DNA of 50,711 nt, taken from NCBI GenBank assembly GCA_017505745.1, contig JAFVOP010000031.1:1-50711 (forward strand). Direction: 5' to 3'. This DNA comes from Clostridia bacterium. GTDB lineage: Bacteria > Bacillota > Clostridia > Oscillospirales > CAG-272. Positions within the stretch are counted from its first letter, which is position 1. Each line of letters opens with the position of its first letter. Below are positions 17,761-25,631 of the stretch, piece by piece. Both the position numbers and the translations under genes were made by a program. The notes below the pieces were generated by a model that saw only the letters and a list, made by a program, of their open reading frames with translations, had not been told where the DNA came from and did not search any database.

Positions 17761-17799
17761 AAAATTTTGAGCCGTATGCCTGAAATTTTCAAAGAACCC

Positions 17800-17828
17800 T
17801 TGCAAAGCGAGGCGGAATGTGATACAAT
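17800..17828 (+). promoter_or_regulatory. trpS promoter
   Basis: TTGCAA (17800-17805), 17-bp spacer, TACAAT (17823-17828). The leader to the start codon is only about 30 nt, too short for a T-box. Confidence 0.75.
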
Positions 17829-17864
17829 AAGGCATACGTTTTACCAAGATACAGAAAGGACTGT

Positions 17865-18881
17865 GTGACAGACATTATGTTTGGCGAGCAAAAAGTTTCC
17901 TATTCCGGCGTTCAGCCCAGCGGAAATCTGACGATTGGCAATTATCTCGGCGCGATCCGGAATTTTTCCGAGTATTCCGAAAAATACAAAACCTTTTACT
18001 GTGTGGTGGATTCGCACGCCATCACCGTGCGGCAGGTTCCGGTGGAGCTTCGTCGCCGCACCTACGAGACGCTGGCTTTGTATATGGCCTGCGGCCTCGA
18101 TCCCGAAAAAAATACACTGTACGTGCAATCGATGGTGCACGAGCATGCCGAGCTTGCATGGATCCTCAATTGCTTTACCATGTTTGGCGAGCTTTCCCGC
18201 ATGACGCAGTTCAAGGATAAGAGCGCGCGGCACGCCGACAACATCAACGCGGGTCTGTTTACCTATCCCGTGCTGATGGCAGCGGATATTCTGCTGTATC
18301 AGACCGACGTGGTGCCGGTGGGCATTGATCAAAAGCAGCACGTAGAGCTTTGCCGCGACATTGCCGAGCGCATCAACCAGCTCTATCCCGGCACGTTTAC
18401 CGTGCCCGAGCCGATCGTATCCAAGAGCGGTATGAAGATCATGTCGCTTGCCGAGCCCACCAAAAAAATGAGCAAATCTGACGAAAACACCAATGCGGTG
18501 GTATATATTCTCGACGATCGGGATACAATTATCAGAAAGTTCAAGCGCGCGGTCACCGATTCGGGAGCCGAGGTGCGCTTTGATCCCGAGGAGAAGCCCG
18601 GTGTGAGCAATCTGATGAGCATTTATTCCTGCTTCAGCGGCAAGAGCCTGGAGGAGATCGAGCGTGAATTTGCGGGCAAGGGCTATGGCGATTTCAAGCT
18701 GGCGGTTGGAGAGGTGACGGCCGACGCTCTGGCGCCGGTACAGAAGAAATTCTACGAGCTGCTCGCCGACAAGGCGGCTCTGGAGGCCCAGATGAAGAAG
18801 GGTGCGGAGGAGGCCTCGTGGTATGCACGCCGCACGCTTTCCAAGGTACAAAAGAAGCTCGGCTTTTTGCAGGTCAGATAA
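17865..18881 (+). CDS. trpS: Tryptophan--tRNA ligase
   Basis: A 338-residue class I synthetase charging tRNA-Trp. The HIGH-type motif appears as TIGN in PSGNLTIGNYLG, and the KMSKS motif is intact (KKMSKSD). Length fits the bacterial TrpRS family. The start is taken as GTG four bases after GAAAGGA; an ATG four codons later is an alternative with an overlong spacing. It has its own promoter and terminator. Confidence 0.97.
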   Translation: MTDIMFGEQKVSYSGVQPSGNLTIGNYLGAIRNFSEYSEKYKTFYCVVDSHAITVRQVPVELRRRTYETLALYMACGLDPEKNTLYVQSMVHEHAELAWILNCFTMFGELSRMTQFKDKSARHADNINAGLFTYPVLMAADILLYQTDVVPVGIDQKQHVELCRDIAERINQLYPGTFTVPEPIVSKSGMKIMSLAEPTKKMSKSDENTNAVVYILDDRDTIIRKFKRAVTDSGAEVRFDPEEKPGVSNLMSIYSCFSGKSLEEIEREFAGKGYGDFKLAVGEVTADALAPVQKKFYELLADKAALEAQMKKGAEEASWYARRTLSKVQKKLGFLQVR

Positions 18882-18939
18882 CCGAATACGCCCGAGGACA
18901 GGCGCCATCCTCCCGTACATATCCGTAGGGAGAGGCGAG

Positions 18940-18990
18940 AACAAGCGGTTGCATCCCGAAGGGGATGCAACCGCTTGTTGCTTCTTTTCC
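18940..18990 (+). terminator. trpS terminator
   Basis: A perfect 18-bp stem (18940-18957 with 18962-18979) around a GAAG loop, followed by GCTTCTTTTCC. Unusually long for an intrinsic terminator and perfectly symmetric. Confidence 0.85.
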
Positions 18991-19020
18991 CAACGGAAAA
19001 GAAAGGAACGGAAATACGGG

Positions 19021-19980
19021 ATGGTAGTTTGGATTTCGTGTGCGGTGTTTGGGTTGGCTTGGGCGCTTGTGCCGCCGGTGGTGGCGCTGGCCTGGCGCAT
19101 TGGGGCGGTAGACGTCCCGCGGGACTGGAGGCGGATGCATCGGGAGAGCGTTCCGCGTGCAGGAGGACTGGCCATCTACGCTGCTTTTTTGATCGGATGC
19201 TTGCTTTCGGGGCAACCGTCCCGCTCCCTTACCTGCGCCTTGCTTGGCGGCGGTCTGTTGCTGGTTGTGGGGCTTGTTGACGATATGCGGTGCCTTTCTG
19301 CCGGGTACAAGCTGCTCTTCCAGGTCGCTGTGGCAACGGCGGCAGTGCTTGGAAGCGGCGTAACGGGCGGCTGGAGGGTTGCAGGAGCGGTTTTGTGGGT
19401 GGTAGTGCTCACCAATGCCCACAATTTTATCGACGGTCTGGACGGCCTTTTTGCAGGCTGCGCGGCCATTGAGGGGATCTTGTTGGGGGTGGCGCTGTTG
19501 CTTCGCGCAATTCCCGCGTCACCCGCCTTTTTTCTGGCGGCGGCCTGCCTGGGCTTTCGCCTCTACAATCGCTATCCGGCGCGGATCTTTGCGGGCGACT
19601 GCGGCTCGGGCACGGTGGGATTTCTGTTGGGAATGCAATCCCTTTCGCTGTTCCGCTCCGCGTGGCTTGGCGGCGCGATGCTGGCCCCCCTGTTTTTGTT
19701 TGCGTATCCGTTGACCGATCTGTTTACGGCGGTGCTCCGTCGGCTTCTGCGCGGAAAAAATCCCTTTGCGGCGGACCGCGCGCATTTGCATCACCGCCTG
19801 TCGGCGGCGGGACTCTCGCATGTGCAATGCGGAGGTGTGCTGTTGTCGGTCTCAGCGGCGCTGGGCAGCGTAGGGGTATTGCTCTCCACGGGACGCTTTC
19901 TTTTGGGGGCGTCATGCGCGTGTCTCGGAGCGGCGTTCCTCCTGGTCCAACTGCGCAAATACGTGCTTTGTTTTGCATAA
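19021..19980 (+). CDS. Undecaprenyl-phosphate sugar-1-phosphate transferase (WecA/TagO/MraY type)
   Basis: A 319-residue polytopic membrane enzyme of the glycosyltransferase-4 (PNPT) family that moves a sugar-1-phosphate from a UDP-sugar to undecaprenyl phosphate, starting a wall polymer or surface glycan. Seen: RAGGLAIY after the first segment, the DD of VGLVDDMRCLS, the NAHNFIDGLDGLFAG loop, GDCGSGTVGFLLG and the C-terminal DRAHLHHRL histidine motif typical of the WecA branch. About ten membrane segments. In the more usual form of the fourth motif the residue after GD is Ala or Thr; here it is Cys. The ATG has GAAAGGA 13 bases upstream, a long spacing. No partner glycan genes adjoin it. Confidence 0.85.
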   Translation: MVVWISCAVFGLAWALVPPVVALAWRIGAVDVPRDWRRMHRESVPRAGGLAIYAAFLIGCLLSGQPSRSLTCALLGGGLLLVVGLVDDMRCLSAGYKLLFQVAVATAAVLGSGVTGGWRVAGAVLWVVVLTNAHNFIDGLDGLFAGCAAIEGILLGVALLLRAIPASPAFFLAAACLGFRLYNRYPARIFAGDCGSGTVGFLLGMQSLSLFRSAWLGGAMLAPLFLFAYPLTDLFTAVLRRLLRGKNPFAADRAHLHHRLSAAGLSHVQCGGVLLSVSAALGSVGVLLSTGRFLLGASCACLGAAFLLVQLRKYVLCFA

Positions 19981-19985
19981 TCCCC

Positions 19986-20014
19986 TTGCATTTTGCGCGC
20001 GGGTATGCTATAAT
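19986..20014 (+). promoter_or_regulatory. Promoter of M3 peptidase gene
   Basis: TTGCAT (19986-19991), 17-bp spacer, TATGCTATAAT, giving an extended -10 (TATAAT at 20009-20014). It lies directly after the stop codon of the previous gene. Confidence 0.85.
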
Positions 20015-20060
20015 GAACACATAGGCGCAGATCTGCGATTTTTTCTCGAGGAGGTTATTT

Positions 20061-21737
20061 ATGAAACAAATCCTTCGTATATGTGCATTGTTTCTGGCTT
20101 TGTGCCTGCTCACGGGAGCCATGACATCCTGTTTCACGCTGGCTCGCTTGACCGATCTTTTGCCACGGGAGACCCAAACGGAGACCCGTGGGGAGGGAGA
20201 AACGGAGGAGGACGGGAAAGGATCGGTATCCGCCGCTCCCAACCGGCTTCGCTATACGCTGAACGAGGCCTACGTCGAGAGCTTTTACGCGTTGCTGGAG
20301 GACTGCGAGACACTGACGCTGGCGGGCACCGACGTGTTGGCCATTGAGGCCGCGTGGGAGGAGCTGGAGGCAAGCTATTATCATATTTCCAGCCAGGCGC
20401 AGGTGGCGTATATCTGGTATTGCATTGACTCGGAGAACGAGACCTATGAGGAACAGTATCTGACCTCGTCCGAGGTGAGTGGAGAGACCTACGACGCCTA
20501 TATGGCGGTCTGCCGCAGGATCGACGAATCGAGCTCACCCTATCGGGAAGAATTTTTCTCGGATTGGACCGCCGACGAGATCGAGCAGATGCGCTCCTAT
20601 TCGAGCGAGGTAACCGAGCTGGAGCAGATCAACGATCGGTTTTTGGTGGACTATCGGGATCTGGATTTGGAAAGGCAGGAGGCCGAAATGATCGCGCTTT
20701 ACCGCGCGTTTGTGGAGAATCAAAACGCGATCGCCGCGCTGGAGGGATACGAAAGCTATTACGAGTACGCCTCTGCCGAGGTCTTCTCACGCGACTACGG
20801 AAAGGCCGAGCGGGAAAGATTCCGCGGCTACGTCAAGGAGTATCTGGTGCCGCTTTCCAAGGTGCTTTACGAATCGCTGATGGAAAAGCTGGATGCGCTG
20901 AATATGCTTCAATACGGCGTGGTATCGGATTTTATGAGTGAATCCTACGATTCGCTCTCCAAGGATTATCTGGACCTGTATCTTTCCTCGTTTGATGCCG
21001 ACACACAGTCCGTGATGCGGCAGATGCTGGATGAGGAGCATTCCCTGTTTGTAAATTCCTACCGCGCCTATGACGGTGCCTTTACCACGTATTTGCAGGA
21101 GGACGAAGCGGCGTTTTGCTATTTTGGGCCCTCCTATCAGGATATTATGACCGTGGCGCACGAAATGGGGCATTTTTACGCCTTCCAGACACATGTGGAT
21201 TCCACCGATCTATTGGATCTTGCCGAAACCCATTCGCAGGGCAACGAGTGGCTGATGATGGCCTTTTTGGAGGATGAGATCAGCTCCGCCCTGTATGAGG
21301 CGATCCTGTGCTACCAGCTGTATGACGCCTTGGCGACGGTTATCGTGAGCACGATCGTGGATGAATTTGAGGAGGCGGTCTACACGGGAAACGTGGACAT
21401 GAGCCGCCCCGATGACGCGATGGATCGCATTGCCGAGGGCTACGGTGGCAAGGTGTTTTTGAGGGAATATCTGCTGGATGACATCAACCTGTATTGGAAA
21501 TACGTGGTGGTGGAGAGCCCGGTCTACTATTTGAGCTACGCCATTTCGGGTATGGCTTCGCTCTCGCTTTATACCGTTGCCGCACAGGACTATGCCCGCG
21601 GGCAGAGTGTATACTGTAGCTTGGTAGAGGAGGCCGACCTTTCGGGAAGCTTTGAGGAGATCCTGGCCGATGCCGGCCTTGCGTCTCCCTTTGATGCGGA
21701 ACTGTATCAGGCTCTGCAGAGCTTAATGATAAAGTGA
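20061..21737 (+). CDS. M3-family oligoendopeptidase-like lipoprotein
   Basis: A 558-residue secreted zinc peptidase. The signal peptide ends in TGAMTSC, a loose lipobox with Cys at about residue 24. The catalytic HEMGH is at residues 367-371, followed by the glutamate region SQGNEWLMMAFLE, as in thimet/PepF-type peptidases. The N-terminal half is helical, as expected of the M3 channel fold. GAGGAGG lies before the ATG. Most PepF enzymes are cytoplasmic, so a membrane-anchored extracellular member suggests trimming of peptides outside the cell. It is followed after 26 bp by the glycerophosphodiesterase gene, likely in the same transcript. Confidence 0.88.
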   Translation: MKQILRICALFLALCLLTGAMTSCFTLARLTDLLPRETQTETRGEGETEEDGKGSVSAAPNRLRYTLNEAYVESFYALLEDCETLTLAGTDVLAIEAAWEELEASYYHISSQAQVAYIWYCIDSENETYEEQYLTSSEVSGETYDAYMAVCRRIDESSSPYREEFFSDWTADEIEQMRSYSSEVTELEQINDRFLVDYRDLDLERQEAEMIALYRAFVENQNAIAALEGYESYYEYASAEVFSRDYGKAERERFRGYVKEYLVPLSKVLYESLMEKLDALNMLQYGVVSDFMSESYDSLSKDYLDLYLSSFDADTQSVMRQMLDEEHSLFVNSYRAYDGAFTTYLQEDEAAFCYFGPSYQDIMTVAHEMGHFYAFQTHVDSTDLLDLAETHSQGNEWLMMAFLEDEISSALYEAILCYQLYDALATVIVSTIVDEFEEAVYTGNVDMSRPDDAMDRIAEGYGGKVFLREYLLDDINLYWKYVVVESPVYYLSYAISGMASLSLYTVAAQDYARGQSVYCSLVEEADLSGSFEEILADAGLASPFDAELYQALQSLMIK

Positions 21738-21763
21738 TTGAGATTTTGATAGGAGGATCTAAA

Positions 21764-22483
21764 ATGAACACCGTAAAAATTGCATCCGGGCAAACCAAAA
21801 TGGTGGCGCACCGCGGGGTGAGCGGACTCGAGCGCGAAAACACCAATCTTGCCTTTGTGGCGGCTGGAAACCGTTCGTACTTCGGTATCGAAACCGACAT
21901 CCACTGCACGTCCGACGGCAATTTTGTGTTGCATCATGACGATACGACGCTGCGTTTGACCGGCGTGGATTGCGAGGTTGAGAAAACCGATTTTGCCACT
22001 CTGCGCGCCATGCGCCTTTCCGATATTGACGGCACGTATGGGCGAGAGGACCTGGTGATGCCCACGCTGGAGGAGTATATCAGGATCTGCAAGAAATACG
22101 AAAAGATGGCGGTTTTGGAGCTGAAGCGGCACATGGAGGAGGATCGCGTGCGCGAGATCATCGACCGCATCGAGGCGCTGGATTATCTCGGCAGTGTGAT
22201 CTTTATTTCCTTTGATTTTGACAACCTGGTGTACGTGCGCAACTACCGCCCGGACCAGGCCGTGCAGTTCCTCTTTTCCAAACTCACCGATGAGATTTTG
22301 GAAAAGATGATCGCGCATCGCTTTGATGCCGACGTTCATTTCAAGGCTGTGACCCCCGCGTTTGTTTTCGCTATGCATGCCGCCGGTCTGCTCATCAACT
22401 GCTGGACGGTGGACAATCCCTCCGATGCCGCCGCGCTCGTGGAGCTTGGCGTGGATTTCATTACCTCGAATATTTTGGAATGA
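21764..22483 (+). CDS. Glycerophosphodiester phosphodiesterase family protein
   Basis: A 239-residue GDPD TIM barrel that hydrolyses glycerophosphodiesters to glycerol-3-phosphate and an alcohol. The active-site pieces are present: AHRGVSG with the first His, FGIETDIHCTSDG with the Glu/Asp pair, and HHDDT with the second His. No signal peptide, so cytoplasmic. AGGAGG (21751-21756) decides for the ATG at 21764 over a GTG 30 bp upstream. It overlaps nothing and ends with no obvious terminator. Its head-group products could connect to the phosphocholine-type genes at 5.8-10 kb, but they are not neighbours. Confidence 0.9.
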   Translation: MNTVKIASGQTKMVAHRGVSGLERENTNLAFVAAGNRSYFGIETDIHCTSDGNFVLHHDDTTLRLTGVDCEVEKTDFATLRAMRLSDIDGTYGREDLVMPTLEEYIRICKKYEKMAVLELKRHMEEDRVREIIDRIEALDYLGSVIFISFDFDNLVYVRNYRPDQAVQFLFSKLTDEILEKMIAHRFDADVHFKAVTPAFVFAMHAAGLLINCWTVDNPSDAAALVELGVDFITSNILE

Positions 22484-22535
22484 ATTTTTAATTGATTCTT
22501 TAAACATAGCAATTTCGTGCTTTTAATAAAAAGTC

Positions 22536-22564
22536 TTTACAAATTTATTTTTTTATGATACCAT
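22536..22564 (+). promoter_or_regulatory. Promoter of zinc-ribbon gene
   Basis: TTTACA (22536-22541), 17-bp spacer, TACCAT (22559-22564), in very AT-rich DNA 35 bp before the start codon. Confidence 0.55.
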
Positions 22565-22598
22565 AATAACGTTATATATTTTTGGAGGAAAAAGAAAA

Positions 22599-22802
22599 AT
22601 GAAATGTCCCAAGTGTGAAAGCGAAAATGTTCAAGTTCATTATGAAACAGAAAAACAGGGTTTCAGTGGTAGCAAAGGATGCTGTGGTTGGCTTTTGTTT
22701 GGTCCGATTGGACTTTTGTGTGGTTTGTGTGGCAAAGACAAGGTGAAATCGGAAGAAAAATATTGGGTGTGTAATAATTGTGGAGCGAAATTTTACGATT
22801 GA
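22599..22802 (+). CDS. Small zinc-ribbon protein
   Basis: A 67-residue protein with a four-cysteine zinc site formed by CPKC at residues 3-6 and CNNC near the C-terminus. Between them lies a glycine- and cysteine-rich hydrophobic stretch (GCCGWLLFGPIGLLCGLCGK) that could dip into the membrane. Such LITAF-like or zinc-ribbon mini-proteins are widespread in Clostridia with no assigned function. TTTGGAGG lies upstream of the ATG. Base composition is clearly more AT-rich than the flanking genes, as for the next gene, which suggests separate ancestry. Confidence 0.75.
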   Translation: MKCPKCESENVQVHYETEKQGFSGSKGCCGWLLFGPIGLLCGLCGKDKVKSEEKYWVCNNCGAKFYD

Positions 22803-22840
22803 GTGATTGAAAAGGTTTTTCTTTTCGAAAAAAGGTAATT

Positions 22841-23209
22841 ATGCTTAAACATAAGAATCATGACGTGTGGGTTTCTTGTATGCGGCTTGGACGTTATATG
22901 GGGTGCCACCAACGTTCCGATAGAAGTTTTTTCTATAAAAATAGGCAATTTCCGGTGTGTGCGAGATGCACAGGAGTTTTTGTGGGGCAGGTTGCAGCAT
23001 TGACACTTTTCATATTGAAGATACGGCTGCACATATGGGTCTGTATTTCTTTTTGTGCTATTATGTTTGGTGATTGGTTAATACAAAGGCTGAACCTCTT
23101 GGAGTCCACTAACACAAGGCGTTTATTGACAGGGGTATTAGGTGGATATGGATACATTACCATCTTTATGGAATTGCTTCTTTTTTTGATTCGCTTCTTT
23201 ATCCGATAA
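22841..23209 (+). CDS. DUF2085 membrane protein
   Basis: A 122-residue protein matching DUF2085 by the CHQRSDRSFFYKNRQFP and CARCTGVF motifs, whose cysteines and histidine suggest a metal site. Two or three hydrophobic helices follow in the C-terminal half. AAAGGT lies ahead of the ATG. Function is not known for the family. It is 38 bp after the zinc-ribbon gene and shares its AT-rich composition, so the two may form a unit. Its terminator has been split by a mobile element (see 23232-23432). Confidence 0.8.
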   Translation: MLKHKNHDVWVSCMRLGRYMGCHQRSDRSFFYKNRQFPVCARCTGVFVGQVAALTLFILKIRLHIWVCISFCAIMFGDWLIQRLNLLESTNTRRLLTGVLGGYGYITIFMELLLFLIRFFIR

Positions 23210-23231
23210 ATATCTATTAAAATTTAAAAAT

Positions 23232-23432
23232 GGCAGAGCTATATCCAATGTCATTCAGTTAAGAAATCATGAAAGGCTCTCCCACCGGGAGAGCTGGCGC
23301 CGTAGGGCGACTGAGAGGGATTTTATTTCCAAAGCCCTCTCCGTCACGCTGTCGCGTGCCACCTCCCCCAAAGTGGGAGGCTTCGTTTTTGTTCACTGAA
23401 TGACATTGGAGCTATATCTCTGCCGTTTTTTT
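23232..23432 (+). terminator. Terminator interrupted by a MITE
   Basis: GGCAGAG (23232-23238) and CTCTGCC (23418-23424) followed by G and seven T would form an intrinsic terminator with loop CTATAT once the 165-bp insert and one copy of the 8-bp duplication are removed. Confidence 0.75.
23245..23409. mobile_element. 165-bp MITE with 8-bp target duplication
   Basis: Perfect 15-bp terminal inverted repeats: CCAATGTCATTCAGT (23245-23259) and its complement (23395-23409). An exact 8-bp direct repeat AGCTATAT flanks it (23237-23244 and 23410-23417), a target-site duplication. The inside has no open frame of note but several hairpins, including CTCTCCC/GGGAGAG, GAGAGGG/CCCTCTC and CCTCCC/GGGAGG. 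The internal sequence resembles repeats I recall from many Oscillospiraceae genomes. A transposase must act in trans; none is in the window. Confidence 0.88.
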
Positions 23433-23439
23433 GTATAAC

Positions 23440-23466
23440 GGAACCCCGCCACAGTGGCGGGGTTCC
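23440..23466 (-). terminator. Terminator hairpin for minus-strand gene
   Basis: A 13-bp perfect inverted repeat, GGAACCCCGCCAC and its complement around one base. It lies 32 bp beyond the stop of the minus gene at 23499 and faces it; the U-run is poor. Confidence 0.55.
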
Positions 23467-23498
23467 AATCCTTTTATTTTCATCTTCTTTATCGCTTA

Positions 23499-24470
23499 TT
23501 ACTTGATGGGATAAGAAATGACCTGATCGGCGAAAAAGAGCTTTCCAACGATGTATTTGTTGCAGGCCGATTCAAAGCTGACGATCACGCGGTCTCCAAC
23601 GATGTCCAGGTCCTCACTGAACGCCGGCATCTTTACGGTTTTTTCGTGGTTGGAGGAGTCGAGGTAATAGAGCGGAACCGCCATACCCGAAACGTCAACG
23701 GTCTTGCCGCTGTTCTTCAGCCCTTTGTAAAACTCCAGCGTGGAGGAATTGAGCCCCCAGGAGCGCGAAAGGATAAAGGTATCGCCCTTTACGGCAAAGC
23801 CCTGTACCAGGCCGGTGACCGAGATCGAATAGAGCGGGAACTCGTCGGCCAAGGAGCCGTCCTCGGCGAGCGGATAGCAGGAGACCAGCGCGCGGTGCTC
23901 GTCGCCCGCGGGCGTGGTGTAGCTGTGGGAGAGGTCGATCTCATATTTGTCGGCGATGTAAAACTCCCCCACGTAGATGTGCGTTTCGTCGGCAAAGCAG
24001 AAGGAAGCCTCGGTGTCCACGCGGATCACCTGCCGGGGCGCCATTTTGGTTCCGTCCTCGGCGGCCAGGAGCTCGGAGAGCGAGTAGACCAGAAGGCGGC
24101 CGTTATTGGCGATGTAAACGTAGTCCTTGGCGCTCGTGATACCGCCGCCGTGTCCTACCATGTCCTCGCCCTTTTCATTTACGGGAAGGATCTGCTTGGA
24201 AACGCCGTCTTGGGAAACGTAGAGCGAGAGCATGTTGTTTCCGTGATAACCCGAGAAGAGATAGGTTTCGTCGGCCACGTGATCCAGTCCCTGCGGCACA
24301 AAGCCCTTGTGAATGTCGGGGAGCGTGCAAACGGGTTCCTTGTTCTCCATGTAATCGGAGTAGACGATCAGCTTGGCTGCCAGCAGTCCAACCCAAACGA
24401 GTAGCAACACAAGAACCAGGAAGAAGAGCAAATGGAGCAAAAAGGCTCCCAATTTTTTCAATACTTTCAT
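23499..24470 (-). CDS. Membrane-anchored protein, probable beta-propeller
   Basis: A 323-residue protein with one strong N-terminal membrane helix (about residues 8-35, very Leu/Val-rich) and an extracellular domain of about 285 residues. The domain has repeated beta-rich units such as GLDHVADETYLFSGY, DYVYIANNGRLLVYSL and ADETHIYVGEFYI, which look like propeller blades. No catalytic motif is seen. I chose the ATG preceded by AAGGAG over one seven codons upstream. Function unknown; the protein may sense or bind a wall component. Its promoter is TTGACA-17-TATAAT on the minus strand. Confidence 0.75.
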   Translation of the reverse strand: MKVLKKLGAFLLHLLFFLVLVLLLVWVGLLAAKLIVYSDYMENKEPVCTLPDIHKGFVPQGLDHVADETYLFSGYHGNNMLSLYVSQDGVSKQILPVNEKGEDMVGHGGGITSAKDYVYIANNGRLLVYSLSELLAAEDGTKMAPRQVIRVDTEASFCFADETHIYVGEFYIADKYEIDLSHSYTTPAGDEHRALVSCYPLAEDGSLADEFPLYSISVTGLVQGFAVKGDTFILSRSWGLNSSTLEFYKGLKNSGKTVDVSGMAVPLYYLDSSNHEKTVKMPAFSEDLDIVGDRVIVSFESACNKYIVGKLFFADQVISYPIK

Positions 24471-24500
24471 AGCCGTCTCCTTTTTTATCATAGTAGCTTC

Positions 24501-24529
24501 ATTATACCAATCCTTTTGGAATTTGTCAA
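24501..24529 (-). promoter_or_regulatory. Promoter of propeller-protein gene
   Basis: On the minus strand, TTGACA (24524-24529), a 17-bp spacer and TATAAT (24501-24506) preceded by TTGG. A consensus promoter diverging from the tRNA promoter. Confidence 0.88.
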
Positions 24530-24589
24530 CCGATTTTTGGTGAAGATTGGGTGAGAAAATAAAAAAGTATAATTTTTTTTATTTTTCTA

Positions 24590-24618
24590 TTGACAAAAAA
24601 ACAAGGTTGTGGTATAAT
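24590..24618 (+). promoter_or_regulatory. Promoter of tRNA cluster
   Basis: TTGACA (24590-24595), 17-bp spacer and TATAAT (24613-24618), with a TGG extension. It lies 30 bp before tRNA-Gly. Confidence 0.9.
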
Positions 24619-24648
24619 AGCAAAGCACCTGTTGAAAAACAGAGGAAT

Positions 24649-24722
24649 GCGAGTGTAGTTCAATGGTAGAATCCCAGCCTTCCAAGCTGGTCGCGTGGGT
24701 TCGATTCCCATCACTCGCTCCA
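24649..24722 (+). tRNA. tRNA-Gly (anticodon TCC)
   Basis: Acceptor GCGAGTG pairs with CACTCGC, followed by T and an encoded CCA. The anticodon stem CCAGC/GCTGG frames CTTCCAA, so the anticodon TCC (24681-24683) reads GGA. The T arm has GGTTCGATTCC. Confidence 0.97.
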
Positions 24723-24757
24723 AAGAAATTGCTTCTCTCTGTGAGAAGCAATTTCTT
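24723..24757 (+). other. 15-bp hairpin between tRNA-Gly and tRNA-Arg
   Basis: AAGAAATTGCTTCTC and its exact complement surround a 5-nt loop directly after the tRNA-Gly CCA. There is no U-run, so it may be an RNA-processing signal or a weak attenuator within the tRNA transcript. Confidence 0.6.
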
Positions 24758-24760
24758 GAT

Positions 24761-24837
<77 letters not shown>

Positions 24838-24845
24838 TCACAAAT

Positions 24846-24923
24846 GGTGGGATTAGCACAGTTGGTTAGCGCGTCAGGTTGTGGCCCTGAAGGTCGTGGG
24901 TTCGAATCCCATATCTCACCCCA
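24846..24923 (+). tRNA. tRNA-His (anticodon GTG)
   Basis: It has the extra 5' G (G-1) opposite C73, the hallmark of tRNA-His, and encodes CCA. Anticodon stem TCAGG/CCTGA frames TTGTGGC, giving GTG (24881-24883). Confidence 0.97.
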
Positions 24924-24926
24924 AAG

Positions 24927-24956
24927 AAAAGCAGACAGCAATCGTTGTCTGCTTTT
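24927..24956 (+). terminator. Terminator of tRNA cluster
   Basis: AAAAGCAGACA (24927-24937) pairs with TGTCTGCTTTT (24946-24956). It ends the tRNA transcript 40 bp before mntP, with possible read-through. Confidence 0.75.
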
Positions 24957-24996
24957 CGTTATCATGGAAAAAGGACGTATACGGCGGAGGACCGAC

Positions 24997-25581
24997 ATGA
25001 ATTTCGACTTTACGTTTTTTGCGCAGAGCATTCTGCTCGGAGCGGGGCTCGCGATGGATGCCTTTTCGGTGTCCCTGGCGAACGGTCTAAACGAACCGCG
25101 CATGAAGGTGCGCAAAATGTGCATCATCGCGGCGATTTTTGCATTTTTCCAAGCGCTCATGCCAATGATCGGCTGGGTATGCGTGCATACCGTGGTACAG
25201 TATTTTCATGCCTTTGAAAAGCTGATCCCCTGGATCGCGCTCGGTCTGCTCGGCTTTATCGGCGGAAAGATGCTGTACGAGGGCATTACCCAGAAATGCG
25301 AGGACGGCGAATGCTGCAAGGTTTGTCTTACGGCGCTGCTGGTGCAGGGTGTGGCAACCTCGATCGACGCGCTGTCGGTCGGATTTACCATCGCGGAGTA
25401 CGGCTGGATCGAGGCACTGCTGGCGGCGGCGATCATTGCGCTGGTCACGTTTATCATTTGCGTGGTGGGCGTGTATATCGGAACGCGCGCGGGCACCAAG
25501 CTTGCGGGCAAGGCAGGGATCCTCGGCGGCTCGATCCTCATCTTTATCGGATTTTGGATCTTTATCAAATCGTGGTTCTGA
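24997..25581 (+). CDS. mntP: Manganese efflux pump MntP
   Basis: A 194-residue membrane protein of the MntP family exporting Mn2+. Six helices are visible, with family motifs AMDAFSVSLANG in TM1 and GVATSIDALSVGF in the symmetric TM4, whose aspartates form the transport site. The GGAGG seven bases before the ATG at 24997 decides the start; an in-frame ATG 33 bp upstream sits in the tRNA terminator region. No yybP-ykoY manganese riboswitch is seen, because the tRNA-His terminator lies directly upstream. Confidence 0.93.
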   Translation: MNFDFTFFAQSILLGAGLAMDAFSVSLANGLNEPRMKVRKMCIIAAIFAFFQALMPMIGWVCVHTVVQYFHAFEKLIPWIALGLLGFIGGKMLYEGITQKCEDGECCKVCLTALLVQGVATSIDALSVGFTIAEYGWIEALLAAAIIALVTFIICVVGVYIGTRAGTKLAGKAGILGGSILIFIGFWIFIKSWF

Positions 25582-25631
25582 AAGAGAAGGGACTGTCCGG
25601 TTGGGCGGAGCCCGAGGGAACGGCTTTGAGG

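Noticed and set aside
17761..17864. T-box leader for trpS
   Set aside because: The leader after the promoter is about 30 nt and lacks the T-box sequence and specifier loop.
18802..19020. Longer start for the WecA-type gene
   Set aside because: It would overlap trpS and its terminator; the hydrophobic first helix begins at 19021.
23454..24404. Plus-strand open frame of 316 codons
   Set aside because: Antisense to the membrane-anchored protein, which has a consensus promoter and AAGGAG site.
24844..24996. N-terminally extended mntP start
   Set aside because: The extension would translate tRNA-His and its terminator; GGAGG fits the ATG at 24997.
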